Assembly (NCBI RefSeq): GCF_009696275.1
Contig: NZ_VUMI01000006.1
Coordinates: 62,001-126,000 of the forward strand
Direction: 5' to 3'
Length of the DNA stretch: 64,000 bases
DNA from: Eisenbergiella porci
GTDB taxonomy: Bacteria; Bacillota; Clostridia; Lachnospirales; Lachnospiraceae
Each line of letters opens with the position of its first letter. The first letter of the stretch is position 1. A program made the translations under genes and the position numbers. A model generated the notes under the pieces. The model did no database searches. It was not told where the DNA came from and saw only the letters and a list, made by a program, of their open reading frames with translations. This document shows, in pieces, positions 34,788 to 43,219 of this stretch.

Positions 34788-36494
34788 ATGGATAAAAGAA
34801 AAAAACTGACAAAAATTCTGGAAAAATTCATATTTCCCTGTCTGCTGCTGATCTACCCGCTGCTGTGGGTAAATCAGGGGATTGATGTGTCGGATCCGAT
34901 GTACAGCCTCACCAACTTCCGGTTTTTCCCGGAGCTTAAGGGCAGTTGGGCGATTGCCACCTATCTTGCCAATGTGGCTGGCTGGCTGTTGATGAAGCTT
35001 CCTTTCGGCGGCACCCTTTTGGGCATCAGCTTTTATACAAGGTTGGTTATCAGTGCCATGGCGCTGCTTTCCTATTATTTCCTGAAGGGGAAAATGCCGG
35101 CCTGGGTGGTTTTTGCAGGGGAAATCATTGCCATCAGCTTCTGCTGGTGCCCGACGACGATTTTATATAATTATCTTACCTATTTCCTGTTCCTGGCGGT
35201 ATGTATTTTATTATACAGGGGGCTTATCTGGAACAGGCCGGGCCTGCTCATCTGGGCGGGCGTTTGTCTGGGGCTGAATGTGATGGTGCGCACTCCGAAT
35301 ATTGCGGAAGCGCTTCTGATTATTGCCGTATTTTTCTATGGAAAGCTTTGCGGTAAAAGCGCGCAGGAGATGTGGAAACAGGCAGGCTTTTGTGTCGCAG
35401 GCTTTTTGGCAGGCTTCCTTGGTGTTTTCCTTGTCATATGCATCCAATATGGCCCGGGGGCCTATTTCGGAATGTTCGGCAGCCTGGCCGGGTATACGGC
35501 GACGGATGAGAGCTATTCGCCGTTTTCCATGATTACCTCTATTTTCACGGCCTATGGCAAAACCATGGTGTGGCTGATGGTAATTGCCGTGTGTGTGCTG
35601 GCGGGCTGGATTTTTTTCCATATTCTTCCCAAACGTTTTCACACAGCGGGAAAGATTATATACTGCCTGTGTATTCCGGTGCTGATCCGGTTGTTTTGGG
35701 GCAGAGGGATGTTTACCTTTACCTATTATAATTACCGCAGCATCTATGAATGGGGAATGCTTTTTCTGTACCTTGTGCTTATCAGCTGTGTTGTATGTAT
35801 CGGAAACAGCCGTTTTTTCCGGAGGGACAGGCTGCTGGCGCTGATTATCCTGCTGTCGGTGGCGGTGCTCCCCATAGGAAGCAACAACGATACCATGCCG
35901 AACCTGAACTGCCTGTTTCTGGCAGCCCCTTTTACACTCTGGATGCTGGGAAAATATATCAGGCGGATGAGAAGAAAGCCTGAGGCTTTTCCTGTGACGG
36001 CCATGTCCGTTATGGTGGCGGGAATGGTTCTGATCCAGGGAATGGGCTTTCACAGCCATTTTGCCTTCGGCGACGGCATTTATGGTGAAAAAAGGGATGC
36101 AAAAATTGAAAATTCCTATATACTGAAGGGGATGAAGACGCGCAGCCTCAATGCGGACCAGCTGACAGGCCTGTTAGGATATGCAGGACAGAACGGTCTT
36201 TCCGGCCGGCAGCTTATTACCTTTGGCAATGCGCCGGGACTACATTTCCTTCTGGATATGCCGCCGGGACTCACCCATGCGTGGCCGGATCTGGACACCT
36301 ATCCGGCAGTACAGATGAAAGAGGAGCTGGAGCAGCTTGGCGAAGGGACTGTGGTCATCTTCTATAAGGAAAATGGAGAGCTTCCCGGGGACAGTGAAAA
36401 AATGCAGGCGCTTATGGGCTGGCTTGATAAAGAAAATTATATTCCGGTTTTTGAAAATGAAGGCTATCTGATTTATAATATTGGTTCAGAATAA
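34788..36494 (+). CDS. Unidentified polytopic membrane protein, GT-C-like
   Basis: About 568 residues with some eleven helices, then a soluble C-terminal domain of about 140 residues (from about HSHFAFGDGIYG). The first outer loop has NQGIDVSDPMYSLTNFRFF, with acidic residues where GT-C enzymes keep their catalytic Asp, and MVRTPNIAEALLI later. I do not recognise a named family. Context suggests an extracytoplasmic glycosyltransferase. Earlier in-frame starts at 34746 (GTG, overlapping the previous stop) and 34770 are possible; the choice is uncertain. Confidence 0.7.
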   Translation: MDKRKKLTKILEKFIFPCLLLIYPLLWVNQGIDVSDPMYSLTNFRFFPELKGSWAIATYLANVAGWLLMKLPFGGTLLGISFYTRLVISAMALLSYYFLKGKMPAWVVFAGEIIAISFCWCPTTILYNYLTYFLFLAVCILLYRGLIWNRPGLLIWAGVCLGLNVMVRTPNIAEALLIIAVFFYGKLCGKSAQEMWKQAGFCVAGFLAGFLGVFLVICIQYGPGAYFGMFGSLAGYTATDESYSPFSMITSIFTAYGKTMVWLMVIAVCVLAGWIFFHILPKRFHTAGKIIYCLCIPVLIRLFWGRGMFTFTYYNYRSIYEWGMLFLYLVLISCVVCIGNSRFFRRDRLLALIILLSVAVLPIGSNNDTMPNLNCLFLAAPFTLWMLGKYIRRMRRKPEAFPVTAMSVMVAGMVLIQGMGFHSHFAFGDGIYGEKRDAKIENSYILKGMKTRSLNADQLTGLLGYAGQNGLSGRQLITFGNAPGLHFLLDMPPGLTHAWPDLDTYPAVQMKEELEQLGEGTVVIFYKENGELPGDSEKMQALMGWLDKENYIPVFENEGYLIYNIGSE

Positions 36495-36513
36495 AAAAAG
36501 AAAGGCGACAGCT

Positions 36514-37644
36514 ATGATTCGGTTCAACGTACCGCCCTTTACGGGAAAAGAAATGGACTATATCCGGCAGGCCGTGGAAAACCAGAAAATCTGCGGCGAC
36601 GGGGAATTTACCAGAAAATGCAGTGAATGGATTGAGGAAAGGACGGGCACACGCAAGTGCCTGCTTACCACCTCCTGCACCCATGCCACGGAGCTTGCGG
36701 CGCTGCTTGCCCACATTCAGCCGGGAGACGAGGTTATCATGCCCTCCTATACCTTTGTTTCCACGGCGGACGCCTTTGTGCTCAGGGGAGCCGTGCCCGT
36801 ATTTGTGGATATCCGTCCCGATACCATGAATATTGATGAAACGCTGATCGAAGCGGCTGTAACCGAAAAAACGAAGGCTGTCGTTCCCGTGCATTATGCG
36901 GGCGTGGGCTGTGAAATGGACACCATAATGGACATCGCGGCGCGTCATCACCTGTATGTGATTGAGGACGCGGCCCAGGGAATCATGGCTTCCTATAAGG
37001 GAAAGCCGCTGGGAGCCATCGGTGATTTCGGCTGCTTCAGCTTCCATGAAACTAAGAATTACAGCATGGGAGAGGGCGGCGCGCTTCTGATCCGGAATGA
37101 AAAGGACATTGAGGATGCTGAAATTTTCCGGGAAAAGGGAACGGACAGGAGCAAGTATTACAGAGGACAGGTGGACAAATACCGTTGGCAGAATTACGGC
37201 TCCAGCTATCTTCCCAGCGAACTGAATGCGGCTTATCTGTATGCACAGCTGGAAATGGCCGATGCTATCAATGAGGAACGTCTGAACCTATGGAACCAAT
37301 ATTGGCGGGAGCTGGAACCTCTGGCAGAGGCGGGCAGAATTGAGCTGCCCTTCATCCCCGATTATTGTGTGCAGAACGGCCATATGTTCTATATCAAAAA
37401 TGCGGATCTGGAAGAACGTGCCGCACTTATTGATTTCCTGAAGGAAAATGACATTCTTGCGGTGTTCCATTATATTCCCCTTCATTCCGCGCCTGCGGGA
37501 CTGAAATACGGCCGTTTCCACGGGGAAGACCGTTACACCACCAGGGAAAGCGAAAGGCTTCTCCGCCTGCCCATGTACTATGGGCTGAAGGAGGATCAGG
37601 TGAGCTTTATTGCCGGAAAAGTAAAGGAATTCTATGGTTTCTGA
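36514..37644 (+). CDS. WecE/RffA-type 4-amino-4,6-dideoxyhexose aminotransferase
   Basis: A 376-residue DegT/DnrJ-fold PLP enzyme closest by eye to dTDP-4-amino-4,6-dideoxygalactose transaminase: RFNVPPFTGKEMDYI, LLTTSCTHATELAALL, IEDAAQGIMASYKGKPLG and FHETKNYSMGEGGA with the PLP lysine. These features distinguish it from PseC and PglE in this window. The dTDP-4-keto-6-deoxyglucose substrate would come from RmlA/RmlB encoded elsewhere. The product could be formylated by the enzyme at 54830 or acetylated by the GNAT at 39498. The ATG at 36514 is preferred over a TTG at 36481. Confidence 0.85.
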   Translation: MIRFNVPPFTGKEMDYIRQAVENQKICGDGEFTRKCSEWIEERTGTRKCLLTTSCTHATELAALLAHIQPGDEVIMPSYTFVSTADAFVLRGAVPVFVDIRPDTMNIDETLIEAAVTEKTKAVVPVHYAGVGCEMDTIMDIAARHHLYVIEDAAQGIMASYKGKPLGAIGDFGCFSFHETKNYSMGEGGALLIRNEKDIEDAEIFREKGTDRSKYYRGQVDKYRWQNYGSSYLPSELNAAYLYAQLEMADAINEERLNLWNQYWRELEPLAEAGRIELPFIPDYCVQNGHMFYIKNADLEERAALIDFLKENDILAVFHYIPLHSAPAGLKYGRFHGEDRYTTRESERLLRLPMYYGLKEDQVSFIAGKVKEFYGF

Positions 37645-39505
37645 AAAACAGGTAAAATTTTACCGTAAATGGGAAAACTGGATATTGCCGCTGCTGTTTA
37701 CCCTGGCGCTTCTTCTTTTTACCAGCCTTCGGTTTGATTACTATTATTCGCTGAATGACGATGTGCTGATGAAGGATATCCTTGCGGGTGTGTACACAGG
37801 CGTCCCGGAAAGCCGCAACGTGCAGATGCTCTATCCGCTCAGTCTGCTTTTGAGCCTGCTTGTGAAGGTGTTTCATACCTCCTATGTATATGGCATCTTT
37901 TTATGCCTCTGTCAGTTTGGCAGTCTGTATCTGATTTTGTACCGGAGCATGAGGTATGGGAAGAAAACAGTGGGAAAGGTCCTTCTGTGCCTTTTGGAGA
38001 GCCTGCTTTTTGCCGGCCTTCTGCTTCCTCATCTGGTTTTTGTGCAGTATACGGTGACCAGCGGCCTGCTGGGAGCCGCGGGAATTTTCTGGTTCCTGAC
38101 CGGGGAAGCGGCGGCGTGTCCGGGCATGCAGACTCGCTCCGGGAAAGAGAACGGCTGGGTCTGTTTTGCAAAAAGAAATCTGCAGGCGGTCCTGTTGTGT
38201 GTGCTGGCGTTTTTGCTGCGCCCGGAAATGATGCTGCTGCTTCTGCCGCTGGCCTGTGTGGCCGGGGTATGGAAATGGGGGATGGAACGTCCTGTTTTTA
38301 CAAGATATAATGCGTTTTGTTATGTGGGTGTTTTTTCCCTGATCCTTATCGGGCTGCTTCTGGGCGAGGTGAGCAATACGGCTGCCTATGGCAGCGGGGA
38401 ATGGAAGGAATTTTTCCGGCTGTTTGATGCCAGGACGGAGGTTTATGACTTCAAAACAGAAACAATCCTGAAGTTTGAAGAAAATCAGGAATTTTATACC
38501 TCTCTGGGACTGGATGAAACGCAGGGCGCGCTGCTGGAAAATTATAATTACGGGATAGATGACAGCATTGATGCGGCTCTTATGGAGAAAATTAGCGGGT
38601 ATTCCCGGGAAAAGGAAGGCTATTTCGGGAAGACGCTAAAGGAAGGAATCTGGCTGTATAAGGCCAGGCTCCAGAATATGCCGGGTCTGGATTTCGACGC
38701 GGCTGTGGAAATGCCATTCCTTCTTACGGAGGCGGCGCTTGCAGTGCTTTTGCTGCTCACGGCTTTCCTGAAAAGGCGCGCTGGCGTTATCTGGCAGCTG
38801 CTTGCGTTCGGCGGTGTGCGCAGTATTCTGTGGATGTACCTGATACTCCGCAACCGGGTGCCTGAGCGGATCAGCCACCCTCTGTATACTGTGGAAATCG
38901 TAATGCTGGCGGCGCTGCTTTTTATGTATCTTACCAAAAATGGGGCGGCGGATGAAGCTGCGCAGGGGGGGATGGAAAAAGTGCGTAATCCGTACCGCTG
39001 GCTGAATCCGGTCTTTGTAACGGCGGCGCTTCTGCTTGTCACCGCGCTCTCCATCCTGCCCCGCACTTTTGCCCGCACAGTACAGGAATATGCGGCGCGG
39101 GAGGAAATTAACCGTACGGATATCGCTGCCAGGGCGTATTATCAGAGCCATCCGGAGAACCTGTATCTTGCAGATGTGTACTCCACCGTAAAATTCTCAG
39201 AGAAAATGTTCCGGGATGGTGAGTGCGTCCTGGGAAATTATGATCTGCTGGGCGGCTGGCTTAGCAAGAGCCCGCTGGCGGAGAAAAAGCTGAAGGCCTT
39301 TGGATATGCCTCCCTGGGACAGGCGCTACTGGAAGGGGAAAATGTATATCTGGTGGCGGAAACGGGGCAGAGCCTTGACTGGCTGACGGATTATTTCGGC
39401 AGGAGAGGGACCGTGCTGCGGGCTGAGGCCAAGGAGGTCATCGGGGCGGCGGATTCCGGTCTGGTGATATACAGTCTGCACAGGGAGGAAGAGATAAATG
39501 ACTGA
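37634..39505 (+). CDS. Unidentified polytopic membrane protein, GT-C-like
   Basis: A 623-residue protein with about ten helices and a soluble tail. The first outer loop contains YYYSLNDDVLMKDILAGVYTG followed by ESRNVQMLYPLS; the DD pair sits where GT-C catalytic acids usually lie. A long soluble insertion at about residues 255-345 separates two helix groups. It overlaps the aminotransferase by 11 bases and the following acetyltransferase by 8, so it is translationally linked to amino-sugar genes. I cannot name the family; an extracytoplasmic sugar transferase is plausible. Confidence 0.7.
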   Translation: MVSEKQVKFYRKWENWILPLLFTLALLLFTSLRFDYYYSLNDDVLMKDILAGVYTGVPESRNVQMLYPLSLLLSLLVKVFHTSYVYGIFLCLCQFGSLYLILYRSMRYGKKTVGKVLLCLLESLLFAGLLLPHLVFVQYTVTSGLLGAAGIFWFLTGEAAACPGMQTRSGKENGWVCFAKRNLQAVLLCVLAFLLRPEMMLLLLPLACVAGVWKWGMERPVFTRYNAFCYVGVFSLILIGLLLGEVSNTAAYGSGEWKEFFRLFDARTEVYDFKTETILKFEENQEFYTSLGLDETQGALLENYNYGIDDSIDAALMEKISGYSREKEGYFGKTLKEGIWLYKARLQNMPGLDFDAAVEMPFLLTEAALAVLLLLTAFLKRRAGVIWQLLAFGGVRSILWMYLILRNRVPERISHPLYTVEIVMLAALLFMYLTKNGAADEAAQGGMEKVRNPYRWLNPVFVTAALLLVTALSILPRTFARTVQEYAAREEINRTDIAARAYYQSHPENLYLADVYSTVKFSEKMFRDGECVLGNYDLLGGWLSKSPLAEKKLKAFGYASLGQALLEGENVYLVAETGQSLDWLTDYFGRRGTVLRAEAKEVIGAADSGLVIYSLHREEEIND

Positions 39506-40034
39506 ACAGTTCAGAATCGATTTGGGACCGGTATATCTGCGGCCGATCACGCTGGAGGATACGGAAAACATTGTAAAGTGGCGTAATACGAACCGGGTGA
39601 GAAAAAATTTTATTTATCAGAAGCCTTTTACCAAAGAGGGACACCTGGCCTGGATGCGTGATAAGGTGGCCGCCGGAGAGGTGGTACAGTTCATCCTGTG
39701 TGAGACGGCAGGGGACAGGCCTGTGGGCAGCGTCTACTTCCGGGATATCGATACCGAAAATAAAAAGGCGGAGTACGGTATTTTTATCGGGGAGGAGGAT
39801 GCGGCGGGGAAGGGCTATGGAACACTTGCGGCCCGGGCCGCGATTCAATATGCCGGCAGCGGCCTGAAGCTCCACAAGCTGATGCTGCGGGTATTTGCGG
39901 ACAATACGGCCGCGGTGAGAAGCTATGAAAAGGCGGGCTTCGAAAAGGAGGCGCTGCTCAGGGATGAGATAAAAACCGGGGACGGTTATCGTGATTTGAT
40001 ACTGATGGCCCGTCTGTATCCCGAAAACAGATAA
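39498..40034 (+). CDS. GNAT N-acetyltransferase, candidate PseH
   Basis: A 178-residue RimJ/RimL-like acetyltransferase. LRPITLEDTENIVKWRNTNRVRKNFIY is the opening shared with PseH and WecD-like sugar acetyltransferases, GYGTLAARAAIQYA is the acetyl-CoA loop, and ADNTAAVRSYEKAGFEKE is motif B. The pseudaminic acid pathway needs an N-acetyltransferase on the 4-amino-altrose, and no other GNAT is visible in the window. However, it overlaps a cluster with a WecE-type aminotransferase and may instead act on that product. Assignment as PseH is therefore probable, not certain. Confidence 0.78.
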   Translation: MTEQFRIDLGPVYLRPITLEDTENIVKWRNTNRVRKNFIYQKPFTKEGHLAWMRDKVAAGEVVQFILCETAGDRPVGSVYFRDIDTENKKAEYGIFIGEEDAAGKGYGTLAARAAIQYAGSGLKLHKLMLRVFADNTAAVRSYEKAGFEKEALLRDEIKTGDGYRDLILMARLYPENR

Positions 40035-40036
40035 GA

Positions 40037-40064
40037 GTAACAGTGCGGACCGCTTGACTGTTAC
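40037..40064. repeat. 28-bp GTAACAGT...ACTGTTAC palindrome
   Basis: GTAACAGT and ACTGTTAC form a perfect 8-bp stem, with GCGG/CCGC pairing inside. It starts 2 bases after the GNAT stop and is followed by an A-rich run, so it could work as a terminator of either direction. Confidence 0.65.
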
Positions 40065-40113
40065 AGATAAAAACAAAAAAGTCCGCCGTATGGCGGGCGG
40101 ATGGGAAGATTTC

Positions 40114-41151
40114 ATGAATAAACTGGTAAGCATAGTAATTCCCTGCTATCGTTCGGCCGAAATGCTGGAGGGTGTTGTGGCGGATATCGGCAGGGAGATG
40201 GAGAATTTGAAGGACAAATACCGCTGGGAGCTTATTCTTGTCAACGATTGTTCTCCGGATAATACTTTTGAGGTAATCAGAAGGCTTTGCGAGAAGCATA
40301 AAAATATATGCGGCGTAAACCTGGCGAGGAATTTCGGCCAGCATGCTGCGCTGATGGCCGGTTTCCATCAGGTAAAGGGAGACTATCTGGTGTGCATGGA
40401 CGATGACGGCCAGACGCCCGCCGATGCCATCGGGGATTTACTGCAGGGGCTGGAGGAGGGCAGCGATGTGGTGTATGCCAGATATGAGCATAAGCACCAT
40501 AATGCGTTCCGCAATTTCGGCAGCAGGGTCAATGATCTGATGTTGAAATTCATGCTGGGAAAGCCATCGGATTTGTATGTCTCCAGCTTTTTTGCCGCAA
40601 GAAGGTTTATTGTGGACGAGATGCTTCGTTACCAGAATGCGTATCCTTATGTGATCGGCCTTGTCCTGCGCGCTACACGCAATATAAAAAATGTTACGGT
40701 GGAGCACCGTGACAGAAAAGCAGGAGAATCCGGCTATACCCTGGGAAAGCTTCTGGGGCTGTGGTTTAACGGTTTTACCGCCTTCAGTGAAAAACCGCTG
40801 CGGATCGCCACCATGATCGGCACCGGCTGCGCATTCCTCGGCTTTTTGTACGGCTTGTATACCATTATCAAAAAGCTGGTGAATCCGCTGGTGCCCATCG
40901 GCTTCAGTTCACTGATGTCCGCGATCATGTTTATCGGCGGTATGCTGATGCTGATGGTGGGGCTTGTGGGCGAGTACATCGGCAGGATGTATATCTGTAT
41001 GAACAATGCGCCGCAGTATGTGGTGCGGGAAATTGTAGGCGAGGAGATGCACAAGCCCGAGGACGGCCTGTGCAACGGGTCGGGACAGGGGCCAGGACAG
41101 AAGGAACAGGAACAGAACGGGCAGGAGCGGACCAGGCCGGGAAACAATTAA
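40114..41151 (+). CDS. GtrB/ArnC-type family 2 glycosyltransferase
   Basis: About 345 residues. The GT-A domain has SIVIPCYRSAEMLEG, NDCSPDNTFEV, and MDDDGQTPADAIGDLL, which are close to ArnC and other undecaprenyl-phosphate glycosyltransferases. Two C-terminal helices (about residues 225-300) anchor it. A 40-residue Gln/Gly/Glu-rich tail follows (GSGQGPGQKEQEQNG), which is unusual. It may charge undecaprenyl phosphate with the 4-amino sugar or its derivative for nearby GT-C enzymes. The ATG at 40114 is preferred; 40054 and 40090 are in frame. Confidence 0.86.
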   Translation: MNKLVSIVIPCYRSAEMLEGVVADIGREMENLKDKYRWELILVNDCSPDNTFEVIRRLCEKHKNICGVNLARNFGQHAALMAGFHQVKGDYLVCMDDDGQTPADAIGDLLQGLEEGSDVVYARYEHKHHNAFRNFGSRVNDLMLKFMLGKPSDLYVSSFFAARRFIVDEMLRYQNAYPYVIGLVLRATRNIKNVTVEHRDRKAGESGYTLGKLLGLWFNGFTAFSEKPLRIATMIGTGCAFLGFLYGLYTIIKKLVNPLVPIGFSSLMSAIMFIGGMLMLMVGLVGEYIGRMYICMNNAPQYVVREIVGEEMHKPEDGLCNGSGQGPGQKEQEQNGQERTRPGNN

Positions 41152-41204
41152 CCGGGGCAGGAACCCCGCGGCGGGGACAGGCAGCAGCATCCGGCAGCCG
41201 CGCA

Positions 41205-41336
41205 AATCAAAGACCCCGCTGCAAGCAACTGGGTATCAAACTTGCAGCGCTGCAGAGCAGCGGGGTATTTGACCCTCGCGGCAGTCGCCAAATATCCATG
41301 CAAGCATGGCTACTTGGCTCGTTGCTCGCGGGAATA
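41205..41336. repeat. Multi-hairpin intergenic repeat
   Basis: The gap between the ArnC-like gene and the DUF6020 gene holds two stacked structures. ACCCCGCTGC (41213-41222) pairs perfectly with GCAGCGGGGT (41257-41266). Then CTCGCGG and CTCGCGG-like sequences enclose CGCCAA/TTGGC and a CCATG-CAAG-CATGG tip at 41296-41309. It is non-coding and looks like a bacterial interspersed repeat, differing from the GTAAC family. Confidence 0.65.
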
Positions 41337-41364
41337 AAAGCGGCTGCCTCACAGACTGAGGAAA

Positions 41365-43155
41365 ATGAAAATGAGTATGAGTGAAGGAAAGAAAAAATTC
41401 ATATCTGCCGTAGTTACTCTAGCGGGAGTGATCTGTCTTCCGCAGATGCTGATTTCTTCGGGAAAAGGGCTGGATTTTTCCAACAGCTTTCTTTCTGTGC
41501 TTGTTTTCCTGCTCTGCTTTCCGGTAGTCCACAGGTCGCTTTGGAACGGAGCGAGGAGCATCTGGTCCTTTCTCATGTCACTTGTGCTGGTGACAGCATG
41601 CTGTCTGGGCAGCCGGCTGGAAGCTTTGGGCTATGTCTGGCTGACGGATTGGCATATGTGGGCGGCCATGCCATTTCTGCTTTTATTTTTTATGCTGCTC
41701 ACGGACGGGCTGTGGGGAATCCTGGAAGATGCCGGAAGATACGAAAAACAGGAACAAGAAGCAGCAAGGATAAAAAGGGAAACGCTTTATATATTCCTGT
41801 TTTTCCTGCTGGTATGGGGAATTGTGCTGCTGGCCGTTTATCCCGGCTTTTTCGTATATGACGCCCAGGATGAGTTTAATCAGGTGGCCATGCGCCGGTT
41901 CACCACCCATCATCCGTTGCTGCATGTAGTGCTTCTGGGAGGGATTGTCAGCCTGGGAAATAAAATATTTGCATCCTATAATGCGGGAATTGCGCTTTAC
42001 ATGGTTTTTCAGATGCTGCTGATGGCAGGCTGTTTTACGTATATCCTGTCTTATTTCAGACAGTACAGGGCGCCTGTGTGGCTTCGCAGGGCAGGCGTAC
42101 TGTATTTCGCTTTTTTCCCTGTCATTCAGATGTATGTGCTCTGCTCCGCAAAGGATACCCTGTATTCTGCGGGGATGCTTTTAACCATAGTCCTGCTCCT
42201 TAGGCTTTTCAGGGAGAAAGCAGAGTTTTTTGGGGATCGGAAAAAAGCGGCGCTGCTTTTGCTGGCCCTGTTTTCCATGGCAGCCATGCGTCACAACGGT
42301 TTTTATATCCTGCTGTTAATGATTCCTGTAATTATCCTCTGTGCCGGAAAAAACTGCCGGGCAAAAGCGGCGGCGACTGCCTGTACAGCGCTGCTTCTTT
42401 ATCTGCTTGTATCAAACGGACTTGCGTTTGCACTGCATGCGCAGGTGCAGGAAAACCAGGAAATGCTCACCGTGCCGATTCAGCAGCTGGCCCGTGTATA
42501 TACCACCAGCCCGGAGGTGATGACAGAGGAAGAAAAGTCCGTGCTTCTGGAGGTACTGCCCCGGGAAGCGCTGGAACGATATACGCCGAAGCTGTCTGAC
42601 AGTGTGAAGATTGATTTTAACAATGCAGCGTACAGGGCGGAGCCGTCCCGATACTGGAAGCTGTGGTGGTCCGTGGGCAAAAAAGCGCCTGCCGTCTATC
42701 TGAACGCCTGGCTGCTGACCTCCTACGGCTTCTGGTACCCGGATGCGGTGATCGATGTATACCGGGGAAATACTGTGTTTACCTATACCTATGAGGACAG
42801 CTCGTATTTTGGCTTTGAAACGGAACTGCCAGGCACCCGTGACAGCAAAATCCCTCTGCTGAACGAATGGTTCCGCAAGCTGAGCCTGGAATTGTTCCAG
42901 CAGAAGGTCCCGGTCGTTTCCATGCTGTTCTCCCCGGGATTTCTATTCCTTGTATACCTGTCCGGTCTGCTTTTCCTCATGCGCCGGAAACAATATAAAA
43001 CCGTGCTGGCCTTCCTCCCGGCGATATTAAACTGGCTGACCGTAATACTTGGGCCGACCTATCTGGTACGCTACGTCCTCATATTCTGGCTGGCCCTCCC
43101 GGTACTGGCATATGTTGTAAGTACGGGGAAATTATGCTATACTAACAGGAATTAA
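41365..43155 (+). CDS. DUF6020-family polytopic membrane protein
   Basis: A 596-residue protein with about thirteen helices. LAVYPGFFVYDAQDEFNQVAMRRFTTHHPLLHVVLLGG is the recognisable DUF6020 core, with Asp and Glu in an outer loop and a conserved HP. The family is common in Firmicutes glycan loci and is probably GT-C-like, though the activity is not established. The C-terminal soluble loop (about residues 355-510) lies outside. AGGAAA before the ATG is a weak RBS; starts at 41371 and 41377 are also possible. A promoter for the next gene lies in its last 15 codons. Confidence 0.78.
   Translation: MKMSMSEGKKKFISAVVTLAGVICLPQMLISSGKGLDFSNSFLSVLVFLLCFPVVHRSLWNGARSIWSFLMSLVLVTACCLGSRLEALGYVWLTDWHMWAAMPFLLLFFMLLTDGLWGILEDAGRYEKQEQEAARIKRETLYIFLFFLLVWGIVLLAVYPGFFVYDAQDEFNQVAMRRFTTHHPLLHVVLLGGIVSLGNKIFASYNAGIALYMVFQMLLMAGCFTYILSYFRQYRAPVWLRRAGVLYFAFFPVIQMYVLCSAKDTLYSAGMLLTIVLLLRLFREKAEFFGDRKKAALLLLALFSMAAMRHNGFYILLLMIPVIILCAGKNCRAKAAATACTALLLYLLVSNGLAFALHAQVQENQEMLTVPIQQLARVYTTSPEVMTEEEKSVLLEVLPREALERYTPKLSDSVKIDFNNAAYRAEPSRYWKLWWSVGKKAPAVYLNAWLLTSYGFWYPDAVIDVYRGNTVFTYTYEDSSYFGFETELPGTRDSKIPLLNEWFRKLSLELFQQKVPVVSMLFSPGFLFLVYLSGLLFLMRRKQYKTVLAFLPAILNWLTVILGPTYLVRYVLIFWLALPVLAYVVSTGKLCYTNRN
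43115..43143 (+). promoter_or_regulatory. Promoter inside the end of the DUF6020 gene
   Basis: TTGTAA (43115-43120) and TATACT (43138-43143) are spaced by 17 bases. Transcription would start just before the DUF6020 stop and give a leader of about 70 bases carrying the palindrome at 43162-43188, ahead of the ligase-like gene. Confidence 0.6.
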
Positions 43156-43161
43156 TAAATC

Positions 43162-43188
43162 GTAACTGTGAAGTTACTGGACAGTTAC
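43162..43188. repeat. 27-bp GTAACTGT...ACAGTTAC palindrome
   Basis: A perfect 8-bp inverted repeat with an 11-base loop lies in the leader of the O-antigen-ligase-like gene, between its predicted promoter and start codon. Confidence 0.65.
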
Positions 43189-43219
43189 CAATTAACCTAA
43201 AAACCATCAGGTATAATAA

